Positions 46,654 through 47,339 of a stretch of DNA of 47,339 nt are shown here, in pieces. A program made the translations under genes and the position numbers. Source of the stretch: Methylococcales symbiont of Iophon sp. n. MRB-2018 (GTDB lineage: Bacteria > Pseudomonadota > Gammaproteobacteria > Methylococcales > Methylomonadaceae); contig QPIL01000110.1 in NCBI GenBank assembly GCA_003666325.1, positions 1-47,339 of the forward strand, read 5' to 3'. Every line of letters begins with the position of its first letter. The stretch's first letter is position 1. The notes under the pieces were generated by a model. The model ran no database searches and had not been told where the DNA came from. It was given only the letters and a program-made list of their open reading frames with translations.

Positions 46654-46741
46654 GGGCATGTAGGGGCGAGGGGCTCTCGCCCTGCTGTTATCGGGAATAT
46701 AGGAATAGCGGGCGAGCAGAGGCACTCGCCCCTACATGTCC
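46654..46741. repeat. Large palindrome between nadB and the autotransporter gene
   Basis: Arms CATGTAGGGGCGAG (46657-46670) and CTCGCCCCTACATG (46725-46738) are perfect inverts, with a second inner pair CTCGCCC/GGGCGAG. Lying between two convergent genes, it could end transcription from both sides; it also resembles a widespread class of GGGGCGAG intergenic palindromes. Confidence 0.8.
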
Positions 46742-46748
46742 CTACAGG

Positions 46749-47339
46749 TTAAAATTTAAAGTCGCCACGCAACTCTATGCTGTCCTCTGTTTGTTTACGC
46801 TCGCCTATTAGGTTTAGGCTCAATATAGCATCTATTGTCCAGCGTCCGCCTATATTATAGCTTTGTGTACCGTTTGTTAGGTTTACCCCAGCGTAAGGGC
46901 TGAATAGACCACGACCAAAGAATCCGGGTAGTCCGTAACCTAACTCGGTGTTTAACTGTAGGCTTCTATTGCTGTTATCTTCATCGTTTGCATCATTTGC
47001 GTAGTTAGTTACTGTTGATGGCTGCCATACTCTATTGCCAACATTATCTGGGGTATCACCCCAAGCAGGTTGCAGGCTTAACCATAAACCTTGACCACTG
47101 CTGTTGGCTTGGTATTTGACCAGTCCACTGAGTCCCCATTCTTTGTAATTTGACTGATGTGCCACTAAACCATGCGCTCGTAACTCCATTTGTAGCCCTT
47201 GTAGGTTACTGTAACGGTAGCTACCTGCTAACTCTATGCCACCACCAGTCTCAGTATCACCACTGCCATCGTCATAGCGTATTCCTAATTCTATGGATGG
47301 GCTGATGCTGGCACCGCTGGCTAGGGTGTGTTTATGGCT
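46749..47339 (-). CDS. Autotransporter-type outer membrane beta-barrel, C-terminal part
   Basis: The frame is open to the right edge of the window, so the N-terminal part lies outside. The visible 196 codons show alternating polar/hydrophobic barrel strands and end in GDFKF with the terminal Phe. Blocks such as ELRAHGLVAHQ, WGLSGLVKYQ, GLWLSLQPAWGD, ELGYGLP and FSPYAGVNLTNG match a known autotransporter barrel type found at the end of large adhesin-like or repeat proteins. The passenger domain is not visible. Stop at 46749, beside the large palindrome. Confidence 0.8.
   Translation of the reverse strand, partial: SHKHTLASGASISPSIELGIRYDDGSGDTETGGGIELAGSYRYSNLQGLQMELRAHGLVAHQSNYKEWGLSGLVKYQANSSGQGLWLSLQPAWGDTPDNVGNRVWQPSTVTNYANDANDEDNSNRSLQLNTELGYGLPGFFGRGLFSPYAGVNLTNGTQSYNIGGRWTIDAILSLNLIGERKQTEDSIELRGDFKF

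Overview
This 47.3-kb window is chromosomal DNA of a low-GC gammaproteobacterium. Evidence for the group is the gene order nadB / rpoE(algU)-mucA-mucB-mucD-lepA-lepB-rnc-era-recO-pdxJ, which follows the Pseudomonas arrangement, together with divergent fur/bamE, lolCD, a comEC/DUF2062 pair, and a sufR-sufBCDSU operon of the Xanthomonas/methanotroph type. Genus cannot be fixed from the sequence. A Methylococcales- or Thiotrichales-like bacterium is plausible, but that is inference.

Layout. 1-1.06 kb: the 3' end of dxs and gloB on the + strand. 1.09-3.26 kb: uvrD on the - strand. 3.35-4.56 kb: a small DUF2892 membrane protein, a transposase (RAYT-like) remnant, a dispersed repeat and an orphan helical protein. 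4.8-7.8 kb: rnr-rlmB. 8.6-9.8 kb: a small periplasmic cytochrome c and a two-TM protein of unknown role. 9.9-14.4 kb: argG, lysS and prfB, the last without the usual programmed frameshift. 14.7-16.0 kb: a two-gene accessory unit (DUF3883 nuclease-like protein plus an unknown partner). 16.2-24.0 kb: a Suf iron-sulfur operon running sufR-B-C-D-S-U-rsmJ-Rieske, followed by lgt. 24.2-27.2 kb: comEC with divergent DUF2062. 27.4-30.5 kb: lolD-lolC-fur and divergent bamE. 31.0-33.5 kb: a TonB-dependent receptor. 34.2-35.2 kb: an exported ATP-dependent DNA ligase (LigE type). 35.4-44.9 kb: the pdxJ-recO-era-rnc-lepB-lepA-mucD-mucB-mucA-rpoE block, all on the - strand. 45.0-46.6 kb: nadB. 46.7-47.3 kb: the 3' end of an autotransporter-type barrel gene.

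Genes that work together: the Suf block builds and delivers Fe-S clusters under a cluster-sensing Rrf2 regulator; rpoE/mucA/mucB/mucD form an envelope-stress circuit next to the secretion and RNA-processing genes lepA/lepB/rnc/era; lgt, lolCD, bamE and fur serve envelope biogenesis and iron control; comEC and the exported ligase both handle DNA outside the cytoplasm.

The genes are mostly ordinary housekeeping, but the intergenic DNA is unusually full of dispersed repeats. A roughly 146-bp element with inverted ends (three copies), a roughly 124-bp hairpin element (two copies), a roughly 120-bp dRS3-like element and several lone ends share a terminal motif resembling ATACCATRTTCAACAAATAA. There are also heptamer (GACTAAA) arrays, one of which forms the C-terminus and stop codon of the ligase gene. 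Other points worth checking are a one-base homopolymer frameshift in the mucB signal peptide, a decayed tail after bamE, an (AAT)9 tract and a G9 tract just upstream of genes. No tRNA, rRNA, CRISPR array or prophage was recognised.
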